DNA of 64,000 nt. Origin: Virgisporangium aliadipatigenens (lineage in GTDB: Bacteria; Actinomycetota; Actinomycetes; Mycobacteriales; Micromonosporaceae). Below are positions 14,882 through 22,882 of this stretch, piece by piece. Numbering within the stretch: the first letter of the stretch is position 1; each line of letters begins with the position of its first letter. Location of the stretch: the NCBI RefSeq assembly GCF_016863615.1, contig NZ_BOPF01000002.1, positions 620,001 through 684,000 on the forward strand, in the 5' to 3' direction. The notes below the pieces were generated by a model. It was not told the origin of the DNA. It made no database searches and was given only the letters and a program-made list of their open reading frames with translations. The translations under genes and the position numbers were made by a program.

Positions 14882-15868
14882 CTACCAGGCGGACTCGGCG
14901 ACCAGGAGGCGGTCGCGCAGCGGCGCCCACCACGCGCGGTGCGACGCGTACCAGTCGATCGTCGCCGCCAGGCCCGCGTCGAAATCGACCGTCGGGGCCC
15001 AGCCGAGTTCGGCGCGCAGGCGGGTGGAGTCCAGCAGGTAGCGGCGGTCGTGGCCGGGGCGGTCGGGCACCGTCTCGATCCGCGCCGCCGGCAGGCCCAG
15101 GTGCGAAAGGATCCGCCGGGCCAGGTCGGCGACGCTCACCTCGACGCCGGAGCCGACGTTGTACGTCGCGCCGATCCGTCCACTGTGGAGGACCCGGTCG
15201 ATCGCCGCGCAGTGGTCCTCGACGTGCAGCCACTCCCTGGTGTTCTGGCTGGTCGCGTAGACCGGTAGCGTCCGGCCGTCCAGGCCGTTGGTCACAAAGA
15301 GCGGGATGACCTTCTCGGGGAACTGGTAAGGCCCGAAGTTGTTGGCGCAATTGGTGATCGTCACGGGCAGGCCGAACGTCTCGTGGTACGCCCGCACCGC
15401 GTGGTCGCCACCGGCCTTGCTGGCGTTGTAGGGCGTTCGCGGCCGGTAGGGGGACTCCTCGGCGAACGCGCCCGGGTCGTCCAGGGCCAGGTCGCCGTAG
15501 ACCTCACAGGTCGACACGTGGTGGAAGCGGGCCACCCCGACCCGGCGGCAGGTCTCCAGGAGGCGCTGCGTGGCGAGGACGTTCGTGGCGAAGAACGCCC
15601 CGGGGTCCAGCACGGCGCGGCTGTTGTGCGACTCGGCCGCGAAGTTGACCACCACGTCGATGCGGTGCTCGCGCAGGGCGGCCTCCACAGTGGACGGATC
15701 CCCGATGTCGGCGTGCACGAAGGGCATGCCCTGCGGCAGGGACTCCCGCACGCCGGCGTAGGTCAGCGCGTCGAGGGCGACGACGCGGTCGTCGGGGTGG
15801 TGCGCGTGCCAGTAACGCACGAAGTTCGCCCCGATGAATCCGGCGGCACCGGTGACGAGCAGGCGCAT
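14882..15868 (-). CDS. RmlB-like sugar-nucleotide 4,6-dehydratase, Asp-to-Cys active site
   Basis: 328 residues of the extended SDR fold: TGAAGFIG NAD loop, FAAESHNSRAV, Tyr147 and Lys151 (PYNASK), and the RmlB-like NNFGPYQFPEKVIPLFV and REWLHVEDH segments. In dTDP-glucose 4,6-dehydratases the catalytic sequence is STDEVYG; here it reads STCEVYG (Thr120-Cys121-Glu122), so the general-acid Asp is Cys. No rmlA, rmlC or rmlD gene is nearby. Its ATG is one base after the GntR-family stop, so it is probably controlled by that regulator. It may be a divergent dehydratase or another sugar-nucleotide enzyme. Confidence 0.8.
   Translation of the reverse strand: MRLLVTGAAGFIGANFVRYWHAHHPDDRVVALDALTYAGVRESLPQGMPFVHADIGDPSTVEAALREHRIDVVVNFAAESHNSRAVLDPGAFFATNVLATQRLLETCRRVGVARFHHVSTCEVYGDLALDDPGAFAEESPYRPRTPYNASKAGGDHAVRAYHETFGLPVTITNCANNFGPYQFPEKVIPLFVTNGLDGRTLPVYATSQNTREWLHVEDHCAAIDRVLHSGRIGATYNVGSGVEVSVADLARRILSHLGLPAARIETVPDRPGHDRRYLLDSTRLRAELGWAPTVDFDAGLAATIDWYASHRAWWAPLRDRLLVAESAW
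15178..15190. repeat. Iterated palindrome, one-mismatch copies (first of 11)
   Basis: GTCCACTGTGGAG differs at one arm base. The other one-mismatch copies start at 15683, 17325, 19497, 25772, 26374, 28507, 38908, 40733, 52412 and 59173; each is 13 bases long. Confidence 0.7.
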
Positions 15869-15869
15869 A

Positions 15870-16628
15870 TCACGTTCCCCCAATGTGGAGACCCGGCGGG
15901 TCGGCGGCGGGCCAGCCCCGGAACTCGACGTCGAGCCGGAACCGGTGGCCCAGATAACGGTGGTCGGACAGGGCCAGCGGGGTGGCCTCGTCGCGCAGCG
16001 CGAGCCGGCGCACGAGCAGAACGGGCGTGCCGGCGGCGACGTCGAGGAGCGCGGCGACGGACTCGCTCGCGGCGGCGGCCGCGATGCTCTGGCGCACGAT
16101 CGTGACGCCGTGCCCGTGCCGCCGCAACGTCTCCCACACGCCCGGCTGCTCGGCGTCGGCGCGGCTGACCGGCGCGGCGACGGGCAGCGGCACCCACTCG
16201 GTGACGACGTCGAGCGGATGCGCGCCGGCGACCCGCACGGTGCGCACCCGCAACGCCTCCGCGCCGGCCGCGACGTCCAGCGCCGACGCGGTGTCCGGCG
16301 GCAGCGGCCGGTACCCGTACTCCACGACGCGCCGGGTCAGCGGCACACCGGCGTCGGCGACGGCCGAGGACGCGTGCTGGAACGTGCCGAGCGCCAGCGA
16401 CTGCCCGAACGCCGCCCCGGCCGCGACGTACCAGCCGGAGCCCTTGCGGGCGGTGACCAGCCCCTCGTCGCGCAGCTGCTCGAGCGCGCGCCGCACGGTG
16501 ACCCGGCTGACGCCGTGCCGCCGGCCGAGGTCGGCCTCGCTCTCCAGGGCGCCGGAACGGGCGTAGTCGCCGAGCGCGATGCGTTCGCGCAGCTCGGCGG
16601 CGAGCTGCGCGAACCGCGAACCTGTCAT
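15870..16628 (-). CDS. GntR-family regulator, HutC subfamily (UTRA domain)
   Basis: 252 residues. The N-terminal winged helix is YARSGALESEADLGRRHGVSRVTVRRALEQLRDEGLVTARKGSGWYV, and residues about 90-245 form the UTRA ligand domain, which in this subfamily binds small acids or sugars. The ATG lies directly beside the palindrome CTGTATCGTACAG, so autoregulation is expected. It is followed immediately by the RmlB-like dehydratase gene, its likely target; the ligand may be a sugar phosphate. Confidence 0.9.
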   Translation of the reverse strand: MTGSRFAQLAAELRERIALGDYARSGALESEADLGRRHGVSRVTVRRALEQLRDEGLVTARKGSGWYVAAGAAFGQSLALGTFQHASSAVADAGVPLTRRVVEYGYRPLPPDTASALDVAAGAEALRVRTVRVAGAHPLDVVTEWVPLPVAAPVSRADAEQPGVWETLRRHGHGVTIVRQSIAAAAASESVAALLDVAAGTPVLLVRRLALRDEATPLALSDHRYLGHRFRLDVEFRGWPAADPPGLHIGGT

Positions 16629-16632
16629 GGAT

Positions 16633-16645
16633 CTGTATCGTACAG
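16633..16645 (-). promoter_or_regulatory. GntR/HutC-type operator over the -10
   Basis: CTGTATCGTACAG is a perfect inverted repeat (CTGTA/TACAG around TCG), starting five bases before the regulator's start codon. Read on the minus strand it contains TACGAT, a good -10, so repressor binding would block its own promoter. Confidence 0.65.
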
Positions 16646-16677
16646 CAAGCGATCAGGTGCCCGCGCCCTCGTCGGCG

Positions 16678-17172
16678 TCAGGTGTCGGCGCCCGTGCCCG
16701 GGTCAGCGGGGGTGGCGACGCCGGGCCCGCGACGTGCCCGCCGCAGCGCCGCGCCCGCGATCCACGCGGCGACGCCCGACCAGACGACCGCGGCGGTCAG
16801 CGCCAGCCCGACCCCGTAGTCGCGCGGCAGCACCGACGGGTTGTCGGCCGGCGCCCCCGGCCCGAGCGCGAGCGGCAGCGCCACGAACGCGAGCACCGCC
16901 GTCACGAACAGGCCGCCGAGCACCGGCGTGCGAGCGGGTCGCGGCAGCCACCGGGTCACCGCCGTGCCGACGAGCAGCGCCGCCGGCAGCAGGACGAAGT
17001 CGTGCCCGACCAGGACCGCCGCCAGCACGACCAGGACCCCCGGCCGCCGTGCGTCGTGGTCCGTCAGCGCACCCACGAGGGCGAACGCCATGAGCCCCAC
17101 ACCCAGCGCCCCCAACAGGATCCGCACCGTCATCCCCGCCGCCGGCCGCTTCGACGGCGGACCGGCGCTCAC
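16678..17172 (-). CDS. Small integral membrane protein ending the GT/Mo-oxidoreductase operon
   Basis: 164 residues from GTG 17172, which overlaps the stop of the oxidoreductase (GTGA). Four membrane helices are predicted (about 16-37, 44-66, 80-101, 120-143), with a short Arg/Pro-rich tail. I do not recognise the family. Its translational coupling makes it part of the same operon, perhaps as a membrane partner of the cytochrome-like oxidoreductase. Confidence 0.75.
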   Translation of the reverse strand: MSAGPPSKRPAAGMTVRILLGALGVGLMAFALVGALTDHDARRPGVLVVLAAVLVGHDFVLLPAALLVGTAVTRWLPRPARTPVLGGLFVTAVLAFVALPLALGPGAPADNPSVLPRDYGVGLALTAAVVWSGVAAWIAGAALRRARRGPGVATPADPGTGADT

Positions 17173-18341
17173 GCGGACACCTCGATCCGGCCGACCCACT
17201 TGGTCTGCAGGACACCCGGACGGTTCGGGGCGATCAGCCGCAGCGGGTACCCGTGGTCGGGGTGCAGCGGCTCCCCGCCGAGCCGCAGCGCCAGCAGCGC
17301 CAGCGGATCGGCCGCCTGCGCGGAGTCCAATGTGGACACCCGGTACCGCCCCGCGCGTTGCAGCGACTCGACGGTGACACCGCTGTCCCGGGTGCCGCCG
17401 ACGGCGCGGACCAGGTCGGTGACGCGCACGCCGGACCAGACGCCGTTCGCGCTCCAGCCCTCGACGCAGGCGATCGGCAGGGTCGCCGTGTGCTGGGGAA
17501 GCGCCGCGAGGTCCGCCAGGGAGAGCCGCAGCGTGCGGGCCGGGCCGGCGACCTCGAGCCGGTACTCCTCGGCCGTCGTCCTCACACCCGCGGCGGCGGC
17601 GGTGCGGTTCACCGGGAGCCCCTGCGGACCGATGCGCGGGTCGCGGGGCGCGAGGACGGACAGGCCGGCGAGCGGCCGCAGGGTCTGGCCGAGCGTGGCC
17701 GCCGTGACGGCGATCCCGGCCGCGCCCACGAACCCGAACAGCGCGCGCCGGCTCACGCCGTCCGGTGCCGGCGCCGGTGGCGGTCCGGTGAGCGCCGCCC
17801 TGATCAGCGGCAGCTTCACGGCCACGTGCAGCAGCAGCCCGCCGACGACGAGCCACGCCGCCCGGTAGTGCGCCGCCGGGAAGTAGAACGGCATCAGCCC
17901 GTAGACGCGGGCGACGTTCAGTACGCCGGTGACGAACTCGAACAGCGTGCCGGCGACGAGTGCGGCGATGCCGGCGCGTTCCAACGCGTGGGCCGCGTCG
18001 CGCACCGGCGGCAGTGCGAACAGCCGCGGGTACACCGACCACAGCTTCGCGGCCAGCAGCGGGATCGCCGCCAGCCCGGTCGCCACGTGCACGCCCTGCG
18101 TGACGCGGTACAGGCTCACCGGCCGCGTCGGGAACGTGAACCACCACGCCGGGTGCTGCAGCGCGTGGCTGTAGAGCCCGGTCGCGAAGCACACGCCGAT
18201 CGCGAGCGCGAGCCACAGACCGAGCCGGCTCACCAGCCACGGCGACCGCAGCGCCGACGTGAACCGCGGCACCGGCCCTTTGCTGAGCGCGGCGCGTGCC
18301 CTACCGACCGGCCCGGCCCTCAGCGCAGGCGTACGAACCAT
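17169..18341 (-). CDS. Molybdopterin-dependent oxidoreductase with N-terminal membrane domain
   Basis: 390 residues. Residues about 40-180 hold four membrane helices with His residues near helix positions (His59, His63, His85, His158, His172), resembling a b-type cytochrome. An internal twin-arginine-like segment (SRRALFGFVGAAGIAVTAAT, about 197-216) precedes a sulfite-oxidase-type Mo domain with the molybdenum ligand Cys292 (LPIACVEGWSANGVW) and the end motif KWVGRIEV. This places the Mo centre outside the membrane with a built-in electron path. It overlaps the methyltransferase by 22 bases and the next membrane protein by four. Its substrate is unknown. Confidence 0.85.
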   Translation of the reverse strand: MVRTPALRAGPVGRARAALSKGPVPRFTSALRSPWLVSRLGLWLALAIGVCFATGLYSHALQHPAWWFTFPTRPVSLYRVTQGVHVATGLAAIPLLAAKLWSVYPRLFALPPVRDAAHALERAGIAALVAGTLFEFVTGVLNVARVYGLMPFYFPAAHYRAAWLVVGGLLLHVAVKLPLIRAALTGPPPAPAPDGVSRRALFGFVGAAGIAVTAATLGQTLRPLAGLSVLAPRDPRIGPQGLPVNRTAAAAGVRTTAEEYRLEVAGPARTLRLSLADLAALPQHTATLPIACVEGWSANGVWSGVRVTDLVRAVGGTRDSGVTVESLQRAGRYRVSTLDSAQAADPLALLALRLGGEPLHPDHGYPLRLIAPNRPGVLQTKWVGRIEVSA

Positions 18342-18958
18342 CGGCCCGCCTCCGTCCAGATCCGCGCCACGGCGAGCCCGGCCGCCGCGGCCACCGTCCC
18401 GATGTCGGTCACCGTCACGTAGGCCCACGGGAAGGGCGTGCTGATCCGGCCGCCGCTCGCCAGCGCCACCTGCCCCCGCCACGAACGGGCACCCGGCGGC
18501 TCGCACTCCACGAGCACGTCGCCGTCGGGGGAGCGCAGGACCGCGCACCGTTCCAGCAGCCGCACCGGATCGCCGCCGATGCCGATGTTGCCGTCGGCGA
18601 GCAGCACGTGCCGCCAGGTCCCCTCGTCCGGCAGCGGCCCGAACAGGTCGGCGCGCACCGCCGGCGCCCCGCACCGCCGGGCCGCCCGCACGGCCGTGGC
18701 CGAGATGTCCACGCCGAGCGCACCCGTGCCCCGGGCGGCCAACCGCGCGGCGAGCCGCCCCGGCCCGCAGCCCAGATCCAGCACCGGCCCCACGCAACCG
18801 TCCATGATGGACCGATCGCCGGGGCGTTCACCGGTGTAGCGCCGCGCGTCGAGAACCTGCACCGCCCGGCCGCTCAGGTCGACGAGGCGCAGGACCGCCT
18901 CGGCGCCGCGGGTCGCCCGGCGCAGGGCGGCGTCGTACATCACCAGCGGCGCCGTCAC
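18320..18958 (-). CDS. Class I SAM-dependent methyltransferase
   Basis: 212 residues from GTG 18958, with GGGAGG upstream. Motif I is VLDLGCGPGRLAARLAARG, followed by the acidic GVDIS and the DLFGPLPD segment. The first four bases overlap the upstream transferase stop, and the C-terminal end overlaps the Mo oxidoreductase. Context with two glycosyltransferases suggests methylation of a sugar, lipid or polyprenyl carrier; this is inference. Confidence 0.88.
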   Translation of the reverse strand: MTAPLVMYDAALRRATRGAEAVLRLVDLSGRAVQVLDARRYTGERPGDRSIMDGCVGPVLDLGCGPGRLAARLAARGTGALGVDISATAVRAARRCGAPAVRADLFGPLPDEGTWRHVLLADGNIGIGGDPVRLLERCAVLRSPDGDVLVECEPPGARSWRGQVALASGGRISTPFPWAYVTVTDIGTVAAAAGLAVARIWTEAGRWFVRLR

Positions 18959-19719
18959 GACCCCACCTCCCGCGCCGCCCCGACCGGTGTCGCTGCGGCG
19001 TGCGGCGGGTCGGCCGAGATCGCGCCGGGCTGTGCCGCGCCGGCCGGGGGCGGGAGGATCTCGCGCACGGCACGGGCGAAGCGGCCGTGCGGGGCGAGCG
19101 CCGCGACCGCCCGCGCGTCGGCCGCCGTGTCGACGTCGGTGCGGGTCGGCAGGTACGCCACGGACAGTCCGCGCGCCCGGAGGGCGGCCACCGTGCGCGC
19201 CGCCGTGTCCGCCCTGGACATCGGCACGTCGCGCAGTGCCGCGCCGTGCCGCGGGTCGCGCAGGGCGAGCGCCCACCAGCCGCCGTCGGCGGCCGGACCG
19301 ATGGCGGCGTGGGCCGTCGCCAGGGCCGCCGCGGCGGCGTCCAGGTCGTCGCCGTCGACCTGCGGGGTGTCCATCCCGACGAGCACGCTCGGGCCGCCGC
19401 CGTCCGCGGCGTGGTCGGCGTAGGCGTGGGCGAGGCGTTCGGCGAGGCCGGTGCCGCGCTGCTGCCGCACCCGCCATCCCGCGGGCGGCCCGTGGTGTCC
19501 ACTGAGGACGATCGTCCGTTCGACGAACGCGCGGGCGGCGGAGCCCGCGTCGAGGGTGTCGGCGAGCGCGGCGGCGGCGATCCGGGCGGCCTGCTCCGGG
19601 CTGCACGGCGGGCAGAGCCGCGTCTTCACCAGCCCCGGCACCGGCGCCTTCGCCATGAGGAGCAACGCCGTCCCCCACCCCGCCGCGCCGAGGGACACCG
19701 GGTCGGGCCGGGCGGTCAT
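18955..19719 (-). CDS. DUF2064/TIGR04282-type glycosyltransferase
   Basis: 254 residues. The family signature LLLMAKAPVPGLVKTRLCPP at the N terminus and VGMDTPQVDGDDLDAAAAAL in the middle identify the DUF2064 group (rSAM/selenodomain-associated transferase 1), a GT-A-like fold in which the DTPQ loop replaces DxD. Members transfer sugars in several poorly known pathways, among them arsenosugar formation. It is coupled by overlapping codons to the GT2 gene before it and the methyltransferase after it. Confidence 0.85.
   Translation of the reverse strand: MTARPDPVSLGAAGWGTALLLMAKAPVPGLVKTRLCPPCSPEQAARIAAAALADTLDAGSAARAFVERTIVLSGHHGPPAGWRVRQQRGTGLAERLAHAYADHAADGGGPSVLVGMDTPQVDGDDLDAAAAALATAHAAIGPAADGGWWALALRDPRHGAALRDVPMSRADTAARTVAALRARGLSVAYLPTRTDVDTAADARAVAALAPHGRFARAVREILPPPAGAAQPGAISADPPHAAATPVGAAREVGS
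19497..19509. repeat. Iterated palindrome, one-mismatch copy inside DUF2064 gene
   Basis: GTCCACTGAGGAC encodes VLSG on the minus strand, a different reading frame from most coding copies, so the protein sequence does not dictate it. Confidence 0.6.
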
Positions 19720-20375
19720 CGGGCACCCGCCAGCAGCCGGCTCATGTCCCGGACCGCCCGGGCCGTCCCGCGCACCGACCCCGTCACCTTCGAACGGGTC
19801 CCGGCCGCGCGCGGCCCGTAGGAGACGTCGACCTCCGTGACCCGCCACCCGGCGGCACCGGCGCGCAGCACCATCTCCAGCGGGTAGCCGAAGCGGCGGT
19901 CGCGCAGGTCCAACGCCCGCAACGCCTCCCGTGGCGCGGCACGCATCGGGCCGAGGTCGCGCAGCGGCAACCCGGCGGCGCGGCGCAACCGGTGCGCCAG
20001 CACGGCGTTCGCGACCCGGCCGTGCAGCGGCCACGCCGCCGCGCTCGTCGGTCGTCGCCGGCCGAGCACCAGATCGGCGGCGCCGTCGCGCACCGGGAAC
20101 GCCACCCGGGGCAGTTCGGCAAGGTCCAGGGAGCCGTCGGCGTCGGCGAAACACACCACGTCGGCCGTCGCGGCGAGCAGCCCGGCATGCGCGGCGGCCC
20201 CGAACCCGCGCGTGGGCTCTTGCACGACCGTGGCACCGTGTCGTTCGGCGACCTCGGCCGAACCGTCGGTGGACCCGTTGTCCACCACGATCGCGCGGAA
20301 GCCGGCGGGCAGGCCGGTCAGCACGGCGGGCAGGGCGGGCGCCTCGTTGAGACAGGGCAGGACAACGTCAATCAC
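19716..20375 (-). CDS. Glycosyltransferase family 2
   Basis: 219 residues. The GT-A fold is clear: VVLPCLNEAPALPAVL, VVDNGSTDGSAEV, the FADADGS metal site (DxD) and GRRRPTS. It resembles dolichol- or polyprenyl-phosphate sugar synthases but is shorter, with no C-terminal helices. I chose GTG 20375 because TAGCGT lies exactly seven bases upstream (leaderless); the earlier in-frame start would cover this promoter. It is the first gene of the five-gene operon running to 16678. Confidence 0.9.
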   Translation of the reverse strand: MIDVVLPCLNEAPALPAVLTGLPAGFRAIVVDNGSTDGSAEVAERHGATVVQEPTRGFGAAAHAGLLAATADVVCFADADGSLDLAELPRVAFPVRDGAADLVLGRRRPTSAAAWPLHGRVANAVLAHRLRRAAGLPLRDLGPMRAAPREALRALDLRDRRFGYPLEMVLRAGAAGWRVTEVDVSYGPRAAGTRSKVTGSVRGTARAVRDMSRLLAGAR

Positions 20376-20382
20376 GTGGCGG

Positions 20383-20388
20383 ACGCTA
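20383..20388 (-). promoter_or_regulatory. -10 of leaderless glycosyltransferase operon
   Basis: On the minus strand TAGCGT is followed by seven bases and GTG 20375. Together with the + strand element at 20476 it forms a compact divergent promoter region of 113 bases. Confidence 0.5.
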
Positions 20389-20475
20389 CCCACGGCGACG
20401 GCGGCGATCGCTTACGGAAATCTGACGGCACCTTACGAACCGAGAACGCGTCCCGTCGATGCGCGTCGGCACGCC

Positions 20476-20481
20476 TACGGT
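20476..20481 (+). promoter_or_regulatory. -10 of leaderless membrane-protein gene
   Basis: TACGGT is followed by seven bases and GTG 20489, which decides the start over the earlier in-frame ATG at 20459. Confidence 0.5.
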
Positions 20482-20488
20482 CGGACGT

Positions 20489-21802
20489 GTGCCCCTCGCA
20501 TCCCGCGTCGAGCCCGCGTCCGCGACCCGGACCGTGGGTCCCGCCGTCGCCGTCGCCGTGGCCGCCGTCCTGGTCGCCGGCACCGCGCTCGGCGGTTACC
20601 TGCTCAGCCGTTCCGGCGTCGACCTGCACCTCGGCTCGACGCGGCCGGTCGGCGGGCACTACCGGGCGCACCTGACCGGCTGGCTGCTGCCGGCGGCGTT
20701 CGTCGCCCTCGTCGGCGTCCACAGTGGACAGCGGTGGGCGGCGACGCTGCCGTGGCGGCGGCTGCTCCTCGCCTCCTGGGCGGGTACGGTCGCCTGGGCG
20801 GTGACGCTGGCGCTCGTCGGTGGCGGCCCGCGCGCGTTGGGCGCGCCGCTGACCAGCCGGCACGAGTACCTGGCCGAGGTGGCGCGCGCCGACGCGATGG
20901 GCATCGGCGGTTTTCTGCGGGAGTTCGCGGTGTACATCGTGGACACACCGCCGGTGTGGACCACCCATGTGGCCGGGCATCCGCCGCTGGCGACGCTGGT
21001 CTTCGTGCTGCTGCACCGGATCGGGCTCGGTGGGCCCACCCCGGCCGCGCTGCTGTGCGTCGCCGTCGGCGCGTGTGCGGTGCCGGCGGTGCTGGATTCC
21101 GTGCGCCGGCGCGGCTCCGAGGGCATCGCGCGGCGGGCGGCGCCGTTCCTGGTGCTGGCGCCGACCGCGCTGTGGGTGGCGACCAGCGCCGACGCGCTGT
21201 TCGCCGGGGTCGCCGCCGTCGGGCTGTGGCTGCTCGTCTCGGCGGGCGGCCCGGCGCGGGCCGTGCTCGGTGGTGCCGTGCTCGGGGCGACCCTCTTCCT
21301 CTCCTACGGGCTGGTGCTGCTGGCGCCGCTCGCCCTGGTCGCCGCGTGGCGCGGCCGGGAGACCGCGCGCGTCGTCGGGCCGGCGCTCGCCGGGGTCGCG
21401 GTGGTGGTCGCCGGTTTCGCCCTCGCCGGGTTCGTCTGGTGGGAGGGACTGGCGGCGACCGCGCGGCGCGTGGTGCTCGGGGCCGGCCACCGGGATCGCC
21501 CCGGCTGGTTCTTCCTCTTCGGGAACGTCGCCGCGTCCGCAGTCGCCGTCGGACCGGCCACCGTCGGGGCGCTCGCCCGATGGCGGCCCGCGCCGTGGCT
21601 CTGGTTCCCGGGCGCCGCACTTCTCGCCATGACCGTCGCGACGGCCTCGCAGCTCTCCGTCGGCGAGGTCGAACGCATCTATCTCCCGTTCACGGTGTGG
21701 CTGCTGCCGCTGGCCGCACTTCTTCCGTCCGGACGGCGTTGGCTGGCCGCCTCCGCCGGGTGGGCGTTCCTGATCGCGATGACGACCGAATTGGCCTGGT
21801 GA
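20489..21802 (+). CDS. Polytopic membrane protein, GT-C glycosyltransferase-like
   Basis: 437 residues with about ten to eleven membrane helices. After the first helix comes a long outside loop (about 40-60 and 100-160) with acidic residues and aromatic motifs (TSRHEYLAEVARADAMGIGG ... DTPPVWTTHVAGHPP), as in GT-C enzymes that use polyprenyl-phosphate sugars (ArnT/mannosyltransferase-like). The 6-base gap to the epimerase gene and the divergent GT2/DUF2064 operon suggest one pathway. The exact activity is unknown. Confidence 0.75.
   Translation: MPLASRVEPASATRTVGPAVAVAVAAVLVAGTALGGYLLSRSGVDLHLGSTRPVGGHYRAHLTGWLLPAAFVALVGVHSGQRWAATLPWRRLLLASWAGTVAWAVTLALVGGGPRALGAPLTSRHEYLAEVARADAMGIGGFLREFAVYIVDTPPVWTTHVAGHPPLATLVFVLLHRIGLGGPTPAALLCVAVGACAVPAVLDSVRRRGSEGIARRAAPFLVLAPTALWVATSADALFAGVAAVGLWLLVSAGGPARAVLGGAVLGATLFLSYGLVLLAPLALVAAWRGRETARVVGPALAGVAVVVAGFALAGFVWWEGLAATARRVVLGAGHRDRPGWFFLFGNVAASAVAVGPATVGALARWRPAPWLWFPGAALLAMTVATASQLSVGEVERIYLPFTVWLLPLAALLPSGRRWLAASAGWAFLIAMTTELAW
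20717..20729. repeat. GTCCACNGTGGAC palindrome, exact copy 3
   Basis: Inside the GT-C-like gene, GTCCACAGTGGAC reads as VHSG on the plus strand, a third way of translating the motif. Confidence 0.9.
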
Positions 21803-21808
21803 CGAAAG

Positions 21809-22849
21809 ATGCGCGTACTCCTGACCGGCGCGGCCGGTTTCATCGGCACCCACGTCGCGTCCGCGCTGCGCGAGAGCGGGCACGACGTGGTGGCGCTCGA
21901 CGGCTGGCACCCGGCCGCGCACCGCGGCGCACCACCGTCCATCGTGGAGGGTGTGCCGCTGCTGCACGCCGACGTGCGGGACCGCGCCGCCGTGGAACGG
22001 GCGCTGCACGGCGTCGACGCGGTGGTGCACCAGGCGGCCATGGTGGGCCTCGGCGCCGACGTCCAGGATCTGCCCGACTACGTGGGCTGCAACGACCTCG
22101 GCACGGCCGTGCTCCTCGCCGCGATGGCGGCCCACGGGGTGCGCCGGCTCGTGCTCGCCAGTTCCATGGTGATCTACGGGGAGGGGGCGTACCGGTGCGC
22201 CGCCCACGGCCCGGTCGTGCCCGCGGCCCGGCGCGAGAACGACCTGCGCGCCGGCCGCTTCGACCCGCCCTGCCCGCACTGCGACGCGCCGCTGACCCCG
22301 GAACGGGTCGACGAGGACGCGCCGGTGCGCCCGCGCAGCGTGTACGCCGCCACGAAGGCCGCGCAGGAACACCTCGCGGGCGCGTGGGCCGACGCGACCG
22401 GCGGCAGCGTCGCGGCACTGCGCTACCACAACGTCTACGGGCCCGGGATGCCGCGCGACACCCCGTACAGCGGCGTCGCGGCCATCTTCCGCTCCGCGCT
22501 CGAACGCGGGCAGCCCCCGACCGTCTTCGAGGACGGCGGGCAGCGGCGCGACTTCGTGCACGTGCGCGACGTGGCCCGCGCCAACGTGGCCGCGCTGGAG
22601 GCGGCACCGCCCGGCTTCCGCGCCTACAACATCGCCTCCGGCCGCCCCTGCACGATCGGCGACGTGGCGGCTTCCCTGGCGCGGGCGTGCGGTGGCCCGG
22701 CCCCCGTGGTGACCGGCCGGTTCCGGGCCGGGGACGTGCGGCACATCGTCGCCGCCCCGCACCGCGCCGGCGCCGAACTCGGCTTCACCGCCGCGCTCGC
22801 CTTCGCCGACGCGGTGGGGGAGTTCGCGATCGCGCCCCTGCGCGCCTAG
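21809..22849 (+). CDS. NAD-dependent sugar epimerase/dehydratase with CxxH-CxxC insertion
   Basis: 346 residues of extended SDR fold: NAD loop TGAAGFIG, catalytic Ser118/Ser119 (LASSMVIYG) and Tyr179/Lys183 (SVYAATK). Between them is an insertion of about 40 residues containing Cys130-x2-His133 and Cys155-x2-Cys158 (YRCAAH ... PPCPHC), a plausible zinc knuckle not present in ordinary GalE-type enzymes. The C-terminal half (YHNVYGPGMPRDTPYSGVAAIF, RDFVHVRDVARANV) matches UDP-sugar epimerases. GACGAAAG precedes the ATG. It likely makes the sugar donor for the neighbouring transferases. Confidence 0.88.
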   Translation: MRVLLTGAAGFIGTHVASALRESGHDVVALDGWHPAAHRGAPPSIVEGVPLLHADVRDRAAVERALHGVDAVVHQAAMVGLGADVQDLPDYVGCNDLGTAVLLAAMAAHGVRRLVLASSMVIYGEGAYRCAAHGPVVPAARRENDLRAGRFDPPCPHCDAPLTPERVDEDAPVRPRSVYAATKAAQEHLAGAWADATGGSVAALRYHNVYGPGMPRDTPYSGVAAIFRSALERGQPPTVFEDGGQRRDFVHVRDVARANVAALEAAPPGFRAYNIASGRPCTIGDVAASLARACGGPAPVVTGRFRAGDVRHIVAAPHRAGAELGFTAALAFADAVGEFAIAPLRA

Positions 22850-22869
22850 CTCTCATTGACGTTCGCCGC

Positions 22870-22875
22870 TACCGT
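22870..22875 (+). promoter_or_regulatory. -10 of leaderless 88-aa gene
   Basis: TACCGT lies seven bases before GTG 22883, which selects this start over the in-frame TTG at 22856. Confidence 0.45.
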
Positions 22876-22882
22876 TTCCGGC

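Noticed and set aside
14882-15868. dTDP-rhamnose (rml) cluster
   Set aside because: No rmlA, rmlC or rmlD nearby, and the dehydratase active site is altered.
18800-18812. GTCCATGATGGAC as a member of the iterated palindrome
   Set aside because: It is a palindrome, but with two arm changes (symmetrical), so it was not counted; it may be a compensated variant.
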